A stretch of DNA of 64,000 nt, from assembly GCF_000973105.1 (NCBI RefSeq), contig NC_015844.1:4274501-4338500 (forward strand), written 5' to 3'. Positions within the stretch are counted from its first letter, which is position 1. Every line of letters starts with the position of its first letter. Positions 56,092 to 64,000 of this stretch are shown here, piece by piece. Source of the stretch: Zobellia galactanivorans. Lineage in GTDB: Bacteria > Bacteroidota > Bacteroidia > Flavobacteriales > Flavobacteriaceae. A program made the position numbers and the translations under genes. The notes beneath the pieces are model-generated. The model did no database searches, was not told where the DNA came from, and saw only the letters and a list, made by a program, of their open reading frames with translations.

Positions 56092-57204
56092 ATGAGAAAA
56101 TTCTATTACTTGATTACCCTAGCCGTATTGCTAGCCAGTTGTAAAAGTCAATATGCCGAATTGGGCGATGGTCTTTTTGCCGATATACATACCACTAAAG
56201 GTGATATTATCGTAAAATTGGAGTATAAAAAGACACCGGTTACCGTGGCAAACTTCGTTTCCTTGGCCGAAGGAAAAAACCCCTTCGTTACCGATAGCCT
56301 AAAAGGAAAGAAATTTTATGATAGCATCATATTTCATAGGGTAATCAAAGACTTTATGATTCAAGGGGGCGATCCGACGGGTACCGGAAGGGGAAATCCT
56401 GGCTATAAGTTCAAGGATGAGTTTAACGATTCTTTGGTACATGATAGAAAAGGGATATTGTCCATGGCCAATTCCGGACCTAAAACCAATGGGAGTCAGT
56501 TTTTTATTACCCATAAGGAAACTCCTTTTTTAAACGGTAGACATACCGTATTCGGTCATGTGATAGAAGGTTTGGATGTTGTGGATTCTATTGCTAATGT
56601 TGAAACTTCCCAAGACCGAATGACCCAAGACCGACCTTTGGAAGACGTGATTATGACCAGTGTGGAAATTGTGAGAAATGGTAAAGAGGCCAAAAAATTC
56701 GATGCCGTTAAGGTCATGACCGATTATTTTGCGGAAGAGGAAGCACTGATCGCCGCCTTTAATAAAATGAAAAGTGAATTCAAGGCCGAACTCGAAAAGC
56801 AAAAGGCCGAGGCTGAAGAATTGGCCAGTGGTCTCAAAATTATGAGAACCAAAGAAGGAGAGGGAGATACACCTAGAACTGGGCAACAGGTATTGGTTCG
56901 CTACGCCGGTTTCTTGGAAGATGGAACTCTTTTCGATAGCAATTATGAAGAAGTGGCTACAAAGTACAACCAATTCGATGAGAGAAGGAAACAAGGAGGA
57001 GGCTACGAGCCGATACCTATGGAATACAGTCCTGATGCCGCCCTTATTCCTGGATTTAAAGAAGGACTTTTAAATATGAAGATTGGAGACAAGGTCAGAA
57101 TTTTCATTCCCTCACACTTAGGTTATGGGGAGCAAGGCGCAGGGCCGATCCCACCGAATTCGAATTTAGTGTTTGACCTGGAAATCACCGGTATAGCTGA
57201 ATAA
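56092..57204 (+). CDS. Two-domain PPIase lipoprotein (cyclophilin + FKBP)
   Basis: A 370-residue lipoprotein (Cys17 in L-L-A-S-C-K). Residues ~28-205 are a cyclophilin domain: F-H-R-V-I-K-D-F-M-I-Q-G-G-D, G-S-Q-F-F-I-T, and G-R-H-T-V-F-G-H-V. A helical linker (about 215-245) leads to an FKBP domain (about 255-370) with G-F-L-E-D-G-T-L-F-D-S and G-Y-G-E-Q-G-A-G-P-I-P-P. Joining two unrelated PPIase folds in one exported chain is uncommon. Next to gldI it forms an envelope folding unit. Confidence 0.93.
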   Translation: MRKFYYLITLAVLLASCKSQYAELGDGLFADIHTTKGDIIVKLEYKKTPVTVANFVSLAEGKNPFVTDSLKGKKFYDSIIFHRVIKDFMIQGGDPTGTGRGNPGYKFKDEFNDSLVHDRKGILSMANSGPKTNGSQFFITHKETPFLNGRHTVFGHVIEGLDVVDSIANVETSQDRMTQDRPLEDVIMTSVEIVRNGKEAKKFDAVKVMTDYFAEEEALIAAFNKMKSEFKAELEKQKAEAEELASGLKIMRTKEGEGDTPRTGQQVLVRYAGFLEDGTLFDSNYEEVATKYNQFDERRKQGGGYEPIPMEYSPDAALIPGFKEGLLNMKIGDKVRIFIPSHLGYGEQGAGPIPPNSNLVFDLEITGIAE

Positions 57205-57223
57205 GCTGTTTTAAAGAAAAGTT

Positions 57224-57250
57224 AAAAACCCGCTTTATGCGGGTTTTTTT
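57224..57250 (+). terminator. Rho-independent terminator after nrnA-gldI-PPIase
   Basis: AAAACCCGC (57225-57233) pairs with GCGGGTTTT (57239-57247) around the loop TTTAT, and T residues continue to 57250. It lies 20 bases past the stop. Confidence 0.9.
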
Positions 57251-57376
57251 ATGCTTTGAAAGTCCAAAAACATAAGTATATACGTACAACTATTGTGGTA
57301 TTAAAGGCTAGTTGTAAGGTAACATCTTGGTCTTTAGTAATATGAACTTAACCTAATAATTTAAAAAGTAGAATTT

Positions 57377-58453
57377 ATGAAAATGATTAAATTAATTTGT
57401 GCTGTGGTATGTATGGTTTTGGTAGGATGTGATCCGAATCCGGATACCGAGGAGGTCTTGGTAGAAGACGATGTTACGGTCAAGGCGGAGGATGTATCTT
57501 CTGAAGAAACCGATGATTGCCATGACGGGGACGATACTTCAAAAAACACGGTGGTAGCCGAATACGGGCAGCTTAGTGTAGATGGAAAATATATGGTAAA
57601 CCAAGATGGTGAAAAAGTACAATTGAGGGGTATGTCTTTGTTCTGGAGCCAGTGGATGGGCCAATTCTACACCAAGGAGGCCGTGAAATGGCTCAAGGAT
57701 GATTGGAACGTTAGCATTGTACGCGCCTCTATGGGAGTTGAGGACTCAGATGGTTATCTATCTAATCCAGATAAGGAAAAAGCAAAGGTATTTGAAGTGA
57801 TAGATGCGGCCATAGAAGAAGGTATCTATGTCTTGGTCGATTGGCATAGCCATCATGCCGAAGACCATCTTGACGAGGCCAAACGATTTTTTGCCGAAGT
57901 GGCCGAGAAATACGGATCGCATCCGAATATTATTTATGAAACCTATAATGAGCCTTTGGGGGTTTCCTGGACACAGGTATTAAAACCATACCATGAAGCG
58001 GTAGTGGCTGAAATCAGAAAGTACGACCCTGACAATATAGTGGTATGTGGAACGCGAAACTGGTCTCAAGCTGTAGACGAAGTGGTAGGGAACGAACTTA
58101 ATGATCCCAATGTGATGTATACCTTACATTACTATGCTTCTTCCCATAAAGAAGATTTGCGCAATGCGGCACAGGTAGCCATAGACAATAATATACCCTT
58201 GTTCGTAACCGAGTACGGTGTAACCGAATATACGGGCAATGGTTATATCGATGTTGAATCGGTAGAGCAATGGTGGAAGTTTTTAGACGACAATTCTATT
58301 TCTTGGTGTAATTGGTCTATAGCCGATAAAGAGGAAAGCTCGGCTGCACTTACACCAGGGGCGAGCGGTCAAGGTGGTTGGTCTGAAAGCCAGCTTACCC
58401 AATCAGGACGTATGGTCCGTGCCGAAATATTGGCGAAAAACCCTAAATTTTAA
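57377..58453 (+). CDS. GH5 family endoglucanase-like lipoprotein
   Basis: A 358-residue surface lipoprotein (Cys18 in V-L-V-G-C). An acidic linker (about 19-60) precedes a glycoside hydrolase 5 barrel. The acid/base Glu is near residue 192 in Y-E-T-Y-N-E-P and the nucleophile Glu near 279 in F-V-T-E-Y-G. The pattern matches bacterial GH5 endo-beta-1,4-glucanases (subfamily 2-like). No SusC/SusD pair or other glycosidase is nearby, so it is not part of a polysaccharide utilisation locus in this window. It stands alone between two terminators. Confidence 0.93.
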   Translation: MKMIKLICAVVCMVLVGCDPNPDTEEVLVEDDVTVKAEDVSSEETDDCHDGDDTSKNTVVAEYGQLSVDGKYMVNQDGEKVQLRGMSLFWSQWMGQFYTKEAVKWLKDDWNVSIVRASMGVEDSDGYLSNPDKEKAKVFEVIDAAIEEGIYVLVDWHSHHAEDHLDEAKRFFAEVAEKYGSHPNIIYETYNEPLGVSWTQVLKPYHEAVVAEIRKYDPDNIVVCGTRNWSQAVDEVVGNELNDPNVMYTLHYYASSHKEDLRNAAQVAIDNNIPLFVTEYGVTEYTGNGYIDVESVEQWWKFLDDNSISWCNWSIADKEESSAALTPGASGQGGWSESQLTQSGRMVRAEILAKNPKF

Positions 58454-58572
58454 AAGGGCGCGGATTGAATCAAAGCATAGTAAGAAGGGCTTCCTTGTTG
58501 ATTTATACCTGCGGGTTCAAAAGGGTAAGGTCCTATTCTTAAAGCTATAGTTGTTTATCGTCTTTAGTGGTT

Positions 58573-58610
58573 CAGGGACAAGGGGCTTAGGCACCTTGTC
58601 CCTGTTTTTT
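58573..58610 (+). terminator. Rho-independent terminator after the GH5 gene
   Basis: CAGGGACAAGG (58573-58583) pairs perfectly over 11 bp with CCTTGTCCCTG (58594-58604), followed by six T. It is 119 bases past the GH5 stop and 110 bases before the DUF805 gene. Confidence 0.9.
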
Positions 58611-58719
58611 GTACTAACTACCACGTTTTTTTGTGTTTTATGTGCAGTTCGTCTAAAAATCATAATACTTCGCATAGATCTCCGTTTGTAGCATTTATAA
58701 ACCCTTAATCTTATAACCT

Positions 58720-59076
58720 ATGAATTGGTATTTAAAAGTTTTACAAAACTACGCTGGCTTTGGAGGTCGTGCGCGAAGAAAGGAGTATTGGATGTTCTTT
58801 TTGTTTAATACGCTTATCTCATACGGGCTGTTAATTTTAGCCGGTCTTCTTGAGATACCTGCACTTGGCTTCCTGTATATGATCTATGCCTTTGGTGTTT
58901 TGATTCCCAGTATTGCTGTGGCTATACGTCGTATGCATGATGTGGGTAAGAGCGGGTGGTTTATCCTAGTACCTATTTACAATTTGATTTTAGCCTGTAC
59001 GGATAGTGAAAAGGGTGATAACCAATATGGTCCAAATCCGAAGGCGGAAGAAGTATCCGATTTACAGAAAGTTTAA
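58720..59076 (+). CDS. DUF805 family membrane protein
   Basis: A 118-residue protein with three to four membrane helices and the family pattern: the start L-K-V-L-Q-N-Y-A-G-F-G-G-R-A-R-R-K-E-Y-W, then A-I-R-R-M-H-D-V-G-K-S-G-W, and the end D-S-E-K-G-D-N-Q-Y-G-P-N-P. The role of DUF805 is unknown. It is monocistronic, ended by a shared terminator. Confidence 0.92.
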   Translation: MNWYLKVLQNYAGFGGRARRKEYWMFFLFNTLISYGLLILAGLLEIPALGFLYMIYAFGVLIPSIAVAIRRMHDVGKSGWFILVPIYNLILACTDSEKGDNQYGPNPKAEEVSDLQKV

Positions 59077-59095
59077 TTATGGTCGATATATAGTA

Positions 59096-59129
59096 AAAAG
59101 GGGCTTGTCAGACGACAGGCCCCTTTTTT
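59096..59129. terminator. Bidirectional terminator between DUF805 and pepD
   Basis: AAGGGGCTTGTC (59098-59109) pairs with GACAGGCCCCTT (59114-59125), with one G-U pair and a four-base loop. A-rich and T-rich flanks on both sides serve both convergent genes. Confidence 0.88.
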
Positions 59130-59132
59130 TGT

Positions 59133-60593
59133 TTATGCTTTTGGAGTCTCTTCCAAAATGCTCAGTAAGAATTTCCAGAATTTCTGGACCGATGAAATAC
59201 TAACGCGTTCATCCGGTGAATGGGCACCAAGAATGGTAGGTCCAAAACTGATCATATCCATGTCGGGATAATTTTGGCCTAAGATTCCACATTCCAGTCC
59301 CGCATGGCATGCGGCCACTTTTGGCTTTTCATTGAACAAGGCCGTGTATTTGTTTTCGGCCACTTTTAATATTTTTGAATTGGGGTTCGGGGTCCATCCC
59401 GGGTAGGTGCCGCTCAATTCAACATCGCACTTGGCGAGCTCAAAGGTAGACTTAAGGGCATTGGCTAGGTCCATCTTGGCCGAATCGACGGAAGACCGTG
59501 TCAAACATCCGATTTTAACCTCTCCGTCCTTGACCAAAACGCGGGCCACGTTGTTTGAGGTCTCAACAAGGCCTGGTATGGTGGCACTCATGGCGTAGAC
59601 CCCGTTGTGGGCTGCGTAGATACCTTGTAAGAGCCGTTCTTGAGAACCGAGTCCCATTACCGTCTTTGGTAATTTTGTGGGTTCTATGGCGATATTTAGG
59701 TTGGGTTCTATGGCATTCAATTCTTTCTTTATGATCTCTGCCAATTCTTCTATAGTTGCTTCAAAAGCTTCACTTTGCTTTTTTAAGAGTACTATGGTGG
59801 ATACGCTTTCTCGTGGAATGGCGTTTCTTAGGCTGCCCCCGTCAATTTCTGAAATACGTAGCATGTACTTGTTTCCAACGGTATACAGTACGCGGTTCAT
59901 GATTTTATTGGCATTGCCCAGACCCTTGTGTATTTCAATACCACTGTGGCCACCTTGAAGCCCGTTGACCGTAATTTTATAGGCAACACTGGCGCGTGGT
60001 ACCGGTTTTTCGCTGTATTGTCGGGTTGCTGTAATGTCTATTCCTCCGGCACATCCTATATCGAGCTCATCGTCTTCTTCAGTGTCGAGGTTCAATAAGA
60101 TTTTCCCTTGTAATATCCCTCCTTTAAGTCCCGTAGCCCCGGTCATGCCTGTTTCCTCATCTATGGTAAAAAGTGCCTCTAGCGGTGGATGGGCGATATC
60201 GGTACTTTCCAATAGGGCCATTATAGCGGCTACCCCCATGCCATTATCGGCACCGAGGGTGGTTCCCTTGGCCTTGACCCAGTCTTCATCAACGAACATT
60301 TCAATACCTTGTCTGTCGAAATCGAACTCGGTATCATTGTTTTTTTGGTGCACCATGTCTAGGTGGGATTGTAAGGTGATGGTCATTCGGTCTTCCATTC
60401 CCTTACTGGCAGGTTTTCTGATGATTACGTTACCGACTTCGTCCTTAATGGTTTCGAGATTTAGCGATGTTCCGAAATTGATCATAAAATCGATTACGCG
60501 CTCTTCCTTTTTAGAGGGGCGTGGTACCGCATTTAGGTCGGCAAACTTGTTCCAGACCGATTTGGGGATCAATTCTCTTATAGCTTCGTTCAT
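59133..60593 (-). CDS. pepD: Aminoacyl-histidine dipeptidase PepD (M20 family)
   Basis: A 486-residue zinc dipeptidase that cleaves carnosine-type and other Xaa-His dipeptides. Zinc and catalytic blocks: S-H-L-D-M-V-H-Q, L-G-A-D-N-G-M-G, D-E-E-T-G-M-T-G-A and L-D-T-E-E-D-D-E-L. The late H-A-G-L-E-C-G-I-L-G supplies another ligand. The length is typical. It diverges from the DUF3810 gene, and a TATTTTTG -7 sequence lies shortly upstream. Confidence 0.95.
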   Translation of the reverse strand: MNEAIRELIPKSVWNKFADLNAVPRPSKKEERVIDFMINFGTSLNLETIKDEVGNVIIRKPASKGMEDRMTITLQSHLDMVHQKNNDTEFDFDRQGIEMFVDEDWVKAKGTTLGADNGMGVAAIMALLESTDIAHPPLEALFTIDEETGMTGATGLKGGILQGKILLNLDTEEDDELDIGCAGGIDITATRQYSEKPVPRASVAYKITVNGLQGGHSGIEIHKGLGNANKIMNRVLYTVGNKYMLRISEIDGGSLRNAIPRESVSTIVLLKKQSEAFEATIEELAEIIKKELNAIEPNLNIAIEPTKLPKTVMGLGSQERLLQGIYAAHNGVYAMSATIPGLVETSNNVARVLVKDGEVKIGCLTRSSVDSAKMDLANALKSTFELAKCDVELSGTYPGWTPNPNSKILKVAENKYTALFNEKPKVAACHAGLECGILGQNYPDMDMISFGPTILGAHSPDERVSISSVQKFWKFLLSILEETPKA

Positions 60594-60748
60594 ACGTTGT
60601 TATTTTTTTGCAAAAATACATAGTCAAAAATTGGTATGGGCGATAATTGGTTAATTTTGATGCTTGACGAGCGATAAAGTGCCTATTTGGTAGTTCGGTA
60701 AAAATGTGTCGGCACAAAAATGGCTTTGGTAATCTTTAATTTGAATTT

Positions 60749-61816
60749 TTGAAGGATAAATTAAAAAACGGAATAGCTTTAAGTTTACTTCCGCAGATTC
60801 TTTTAGTTGCATGGTTGGGAGGGAGGCCTGATTTGGTCGAGGCCTATTACAGCAATGGTATTTATCCGCCCATAAGTCAATTTTTTCGCATACTCTTTGG
60901 GTGGCTTCCCTTTTCAATAGGCGAAATACTCTATGCCTTGCTCATTGTTCTTGGGCTGCGCTACCTTTACAAGAACCGATTAAAAATAAAGAAACGCCCC
61001 CTCTTGTTTCTAAGGAACGTAGTCGTGGTACTGTCGGTGTTTTATTTCACCTTTAATCTGGTCTGGGGCCTGAACTATTACCGAAAGCCCATTGCCGAAA
61101 ACTTTGCCATACGTGACAGCGTACAAACCTCAGAAGTGGTCGACCTGGCCGAACGATTGATTTTAAGGACAAATCAACTTCAATTCGAACTAACAGCTGA
61201 CAGTACAAAACGAGTGGAAGTGCCTTATAGTCGTGAGGAGATTTTTGATAAGACCGTTGAGGGTTATCGGCAATTGGAACTAGAATATCCTTTTTTGGAA
61301 TATCGGCATAGCAGTCTAAAGGCATCTATGTTCAGTACGCTTGCCAGTTATATGGGTATCGGGGGCTATTTAAATCCGTTTACCAATGAAGCCCAGGTAA
61401 ATGCGACTACTCCCTTGTTTCGGTTTCCGGTGGTCAGTGCGCATGAAGTAGGACATCAAGTGGGGTATAGTAAGGAGAATGAAACCAATTTTATCGGGTA
61501 TCTGGTTACCCTAAGGAATGATGATACCTATTTTCAATATTCGGCTTCCGCTTATGCCCTGAGCCACTGTTTGAGTGCTGTAAGGCGTTCTGACGAAGCC
61601 CTGTTCCAAGAGCTTTACGCCAAATTGAATTTTGGGGTTCAAGAAAACTACCGGGAACTCTATGAGCATAGTTTAAAATACGTAAACCCCTTCGAACCTA
61701 TATTCAAGTCGGTCTTTAATACCTTCTTAAAGGCCAACCAACAAAAAGACGGGATTAAGAGTTATGGCAAGATCGTTGAATTAATGGTCGGGTATCATGA
61801 GAAGCACCCCCTTTAA
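60749..61816 (+). CDS. DUF3810 family membrane protein with a zinc-protease motif
   Basis: A 355-residue protein with three N-terminal membrane helices (about 10-105) and a soluble domain holding A-H-E-V-G-H-Q (HExxH, near residues 231-235) followed by N-E-T-N-F-I-G-Y, where the next Glu could be the third ligand. That is the pattern of gluzincin-type metalloproteases. Activity is inferred, since DUF3810 has no assigned role. The start must be TTG 60749: an in-frame TAA lies four codons upstream and no ATG is present. Confidence 0.9.
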   Translation: MKDKLKNGIALSLLPQILLVAWLGGRPDLVEAYYSNGIYPPISQFFRILFGWLPFSIGEILYALLIVLGLRYLYKNRLKIKKRPLLFLRNVVVVLSVFYFTFNLVWGLNYYRKPIAENFAIRDSVQTSEVVDLAERLILRTNQLQFELTADSTKRVEVPYSREEIFDKTVEGYRQLELEYPFLEYRHSSLKASMFSTLASYMGIGGYLNPFTNEAQVNATTPLFRFPVVSAHEVGHQVGYSKENETNFIGYLVTLRNDDTYFQYSASAYALSHCLSAVRRSDEALFQELYAKLNFGVQENYRELYEHSLKYVNPFEPIFKSVFNTFLKANQQKDGIKSYGKIVELMVGYHEKHPL

Positions 61817-61865
61817 ACCTTAAGCTTTTAAGCTTGTGGGTATGCCGAAAACGAGGGGAGTTAAT

Positions 61866-63056
61866 TTATGAGGCCTGAAAGAAGTCCAATACACTTCCCT
61901 TGGCTATTTCTTTATCACCTACCGGTACGCAAACGAACCCGTCCGCTTGGGCCAAGCTTACCAAATCACCTGAGCCATTGCCTTTAATGGGGCGGGCCAA
62001 GGTTTGTCCTTGATCCCATTTTACGGTCACCTGAACGAACAAGGTGAGGGAAGGGTGGGGATCCAAGGGAGCCTCTAAGACAACGGTTTGCCTTTGGGGC
62101 TCTAGCGTCAAGCATTTATTGAGCCAGGGCAAGAAATACACGTGATAGTTGGCAAAAGTTGAAACGGGATTGCCGGGGAAGGAGAAGACAATTTTTTGTT
62201 TTTCCTTTTGGATTCCGAACCAAAACGGTTTTCCGGGGCGTTGGGCAACACGATGAAATATTTTCTCTACGCCCAAAGCTTCAAGTGCCTCGGGGATAAA
62301 GTCGAATTTTCCTTTTGAAACCCCTCCGCTGAGCATAAGAATGTCATGCGTCAAAAGAGCCTCGGCCAGTTTGGTTTCTATACTGTTTTTTTCATCGGCC
62401 AAATGAAGGAGGCTAGGTGTAATTCCTACCTTTTCAAGGGCTGATGCCAATGATAGAACGTTCGATTTTCGAATTTGATGGGGAAGGGGCTTTTCGTTTA
62501 CTTCCACAAGTTCGTTTCCTGTAGAAACAACACAGATTTCCGGAAGTTTTTTAACCGACACCTCTGTCTTTCCTACCGAGGCCAACACTCCGATTACGGC
62601 TGCGGAAATAAGGCTTCCTTTTTTTAATAGGATGGCACCTTCTTGCTCATCGCTACCCTGTCGGTGTATGTTTTGTCCTTTTTTCGGTGTTTTGGTGAGG
62701 GTGGCCCATCCGTCATGGATTTCTATTTCCTCGTACATTACGATGGTGTCCGCCCCTTTTGGAAGTACGGCCCCCGTCATGATTTCGAGGCAATTATGGT
62801 CTGAAGAGAGGGTTTTTTGTGGCATACCTGCGCTAAGAACCCCTTCGAGCTTGAATCGATTTTCACCTCTTTCAACAGCTGAAAATGCAAGGGCAATGCC
62901 ATCTTTGGTCGATCGGTGGAACGGGGGAAAATCCCTGTCGGCCCTAACATCCTCGTCAAGAATTCTTCCAGTACTGTGCGTGAGCGCTACCGTTTCGTTT
63001 CCGAAATCCGGTGTGTGCCGTAAAACATGGTCGAAAGCATTCTTAAAAGAAATCAT
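61866..63056 (-). CDS. moeA: Molybdopterin molybdenumtransferase MoeA
   Basis: A 396-residue enzyme that inserts molybdate into molybdopterin. Blocks: F-P-P-F-H-R-S-T-K-D-G, M-T-G-A-V-L-P-K-G-A-D-T, the V-S-T-G-N-E-L-V loop, L-S-G-G-V-S-K-G-K-F-D and F-S-F-P-G-N-P-V-S. It completes the pathway whose other genes lie at 39.0-42.9 kb. No mogA-type adenylyltransferase is seen here. It starts 33 bp downstream of the lepB stop on the same strand. Confidence 0.95.
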   Translation of the reverse strand: MISFKNAFDHVLRHTPDFGNETVALTHSTGRILDEDVRADRDFPPFHRSTKDGIALAFSAVERGENRFKLEGVLSAGMPQKTLSSDHNCLEIMTGAVLPKGADTIVMYEEIEIHDGWATLTKTPKKGQNIHRQGSDEQEGAILLKKGSLISAAVIGVLASVGKTEVSVKKLPEICVVSTGNELVEVNEKPLPHQIRKSNVLSLASALEKVGITPSLLHLADEKNSIETKLAEALLTHDILMLSGGVSKGKFDFIPEALEALGVEKIFHRVAQRPGKPFWFGIQKEKQKIVFSFPGNPVSTFANYHVYFLPWLNKCLTLEPQRQTVVLEAPLDPHPSLTLFVQVTVKWDQGQTLARPIKGNGSGDLVSLAQADGFVCVPVGDKEIAKGSVLDFFQAS

Positions 63057-63089
63057 CGCAAGCCTATTTTTTTGAAAAGGTGTTAAAAA

Positions 63090-64000
63090 TCAAGCTTTGG
63101 CCTTCTTTTTATTCCATAACCAACTTCCTACAAAATAAGCGACCAATGCTATTAGGAAATATTTGAAATAAGAAACGGGTTCGCCTTCACCGTTTACCGT
63201 TGTAAAAATACGGTCCCATCTAGGTTTCCAGTTAAGAATGCCATCGTTAAAGTTGTCAACGCTCAGCCATATAAATATAGGAGTACCCACAATGTGGTTT
63301 TCAGGCACATAGCCCCAGGCCCTACTGTCTTCCGAGTGATCGCGGTTATCACCCATCATCCAATAGTAATCTTGTTTAAAGGTGTACTTGTCGGTTGCCT
63401 GTCCGTTTATAATGATTTGGTTTCCTGAAACGTTAAGGGTGTTGCCTTCGTAGTCCCTTATAATTTTTTTATAAAGAGGTAAGGTTTTGAGGTTCAAGGA
63501 CACCGTTGCTCCTTTTTCGGGAATGTAAATCGGGCCCATTTGATCGTAGTTCCAAGGATAGTCGGGACTCTGTGGGAAAATGTTCCCTCCGGCAACCCCT
63601 TTCGCTTCAACGATTCTTACGATGGAATCAAGGCTAGATTCTTTTTTCAAAACTTCGACCATTTCATCGGTCAGGGGAACGATACGTTTCAGGGCGGTTT
63701 CCTCCACCATTGAAATGGCGTTTTTACGTGCCACCGACTGGGGGATGCCTGTATATTTGGTGTAGACTTCTAGTTTACCATCATTTCTTTGTCTGTAGCC
63801 TCTAACATATTTTTGAATGGCATTCAGTTGTTGTTGGTTCAGTGAGTTGATGATATACTTTCGGTCGTAACCGGTAGCATCTACTTTTTCCAGAAGCTTA
63901 GAGGAAACCCCTTTGCTAGAGTAGAGGGCATAGTCATACTGAGGCTTGGCCCTATCGGAAAGCTGCAGTTGCTTACCGTTGATGTAGACGTATCCGTCTA
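63090..64000 (-). CDS. lepB: Signal peptidase I LepB, 5' partial
   Basis: The apparent GTG start at 63734 is internal, because the frame runs on without a stop to the window edge at 64000 (D-G-Y-V-Y-I-N-G-K-Q near the edge). About 303 residues are visible. The S26 box E motif G-D-N-R-D-H-S-E-D-S-R and N-H-I-V-G-T-P-I-F are present. The catalytic Ser and Lys and the first membrane helix lie beyond the window. The segment between 63550 and 64000 is an insertion typical of long Bacteroidota signal peptidases. The C-terminus has one more membrane helix (Y-F-L-I-A-L-V-A-Y-F-V-G-S). Confidence 0.94.
   Translation of the reverse strand, partial: DGYVYINGKQLQLSDRAKPQYDYALYSSKGVSSKLLEKVDATGYDRKYIINSLNQQQLNAIQKYVRGYRQRNDGKLEVYTKYTGIPQSVARKNAISMVEETALKRIVPLTDEMVEVLKKESSLDSIVRIVEAKGVAGGNIFPQSPDYPWNYDQMGPIYIPEKGATVSLNLKTLPLYKKIIRDYEGNTLNVSGNQIIINGQATDKYTFKQDYYWMMGDNRDHSEDSRAWGYVPENHIVGTPIFIWLSVDNFNDGILNWKPRWDRIFTTVNGEGEPVSYFKYFLIALVAYFVGSWLWNKKKAKA

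Overview
The window reads as chromosomal DNA of a marine, gliding-type member of the Flavobacteriaceae (Bacteroidota). Support comes from a type IX secretion (T9SS) substrate with a type B C-terminal domain next to a PorP/SprF protein, a GldI lipoprotein, TAnnTTTG-type promoter elements, few Shine-Dalgarno sites, and lineage-typical families (DUF349, DUF368, DUF3810, DUF6122, WbqC, OstA-like). A Zobellia/Maribacter-like genus is a guess from protein flavour only. No rRNA, tRNA, CRISPR array, prophage or insertion sequence was seen. Both ends cut genes: a giant adhesin on the left and signal peptidase I (lepB) on the right.

Layout. 1-10.1 kb: T9SS trio of a >2,380-residue repeat adhesin, a PorP/SprF outer-membrane partner and a PorE-like OmpA protein, closed by a terminator. 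10.2-15.8 kb: TPP riboswitch and thiamine operon thiS-thiC-tenI/thiE-like-thiE-thiG-thiH. 15.8-19 kb: RluA-type pseudouridine synthase, YoaK-like membrane protein and two small exported proteins. 19.2-21.9 kb: a TPR histidine kinase split by one in-frame TAA, followed by a LytTR response regulator. 22-38 kb (mostly minus strand): DUF349 protein, aroE, two tandem DUF368 proteins, TPR protein, class III aminotransferase, OstA-like LPS-transport protein, purA, fur-like regulator, relA/spoT, M48 protease and TrmH-type methyltransferase. 38-44.6 kb (plus): DUF6503-like lipoprotein, the molybdenum cofactor operon moaD-moaE-moaA-moaC-mobA-moeB with a TSUP permease, then WbqC-like and DUF6122 proteins. 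44.6-50.9 kb (minus): compact cluster TPR protein-ribH-small membrane protein-mutL-two rhomboids-EEP-family protein. 51-57 kb: recF, lipoprotein, dciA-like; ndk and a PhoD-like phosphatase on the minus strand; then nrnA-gldI-PPIase. 57.3-64 kb: GH5 endoglucanase lipoprotein, DUF805 protein, pepD, DUF3810 membrane protein, moeA and partial lepB.

Working together. The adhesin, PorP/SprF and OmpA proteins probably form one secretion and attachment module. The thi operon has ThiS but no ThiF, and the Moco operon has the only visible ThiF/MoeB-type E1 enzyme, fused to a rhodanese, so one activator may serve both ThiS and MoaD. MoeA completes Moco synthesis 19 kb away. GldI and the two-domain PPIase are envelope folding factors beside NrnA.

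Most of the window is ordinary core genome, and I found no convincing new defence or mobile system. The points most worth checking are the nonsense-split sensor kinase, the ten exactly 324-bp adhesin repeats that each carry an EF-hand-like loop, the base-composition mosaic in the PorP/OmpA genes, a 16-bp perfect inverted repeat downstream of purA, a possible ATA start in the RluA-type gene, and a MutL whose endonuclease motifs look degenerate.
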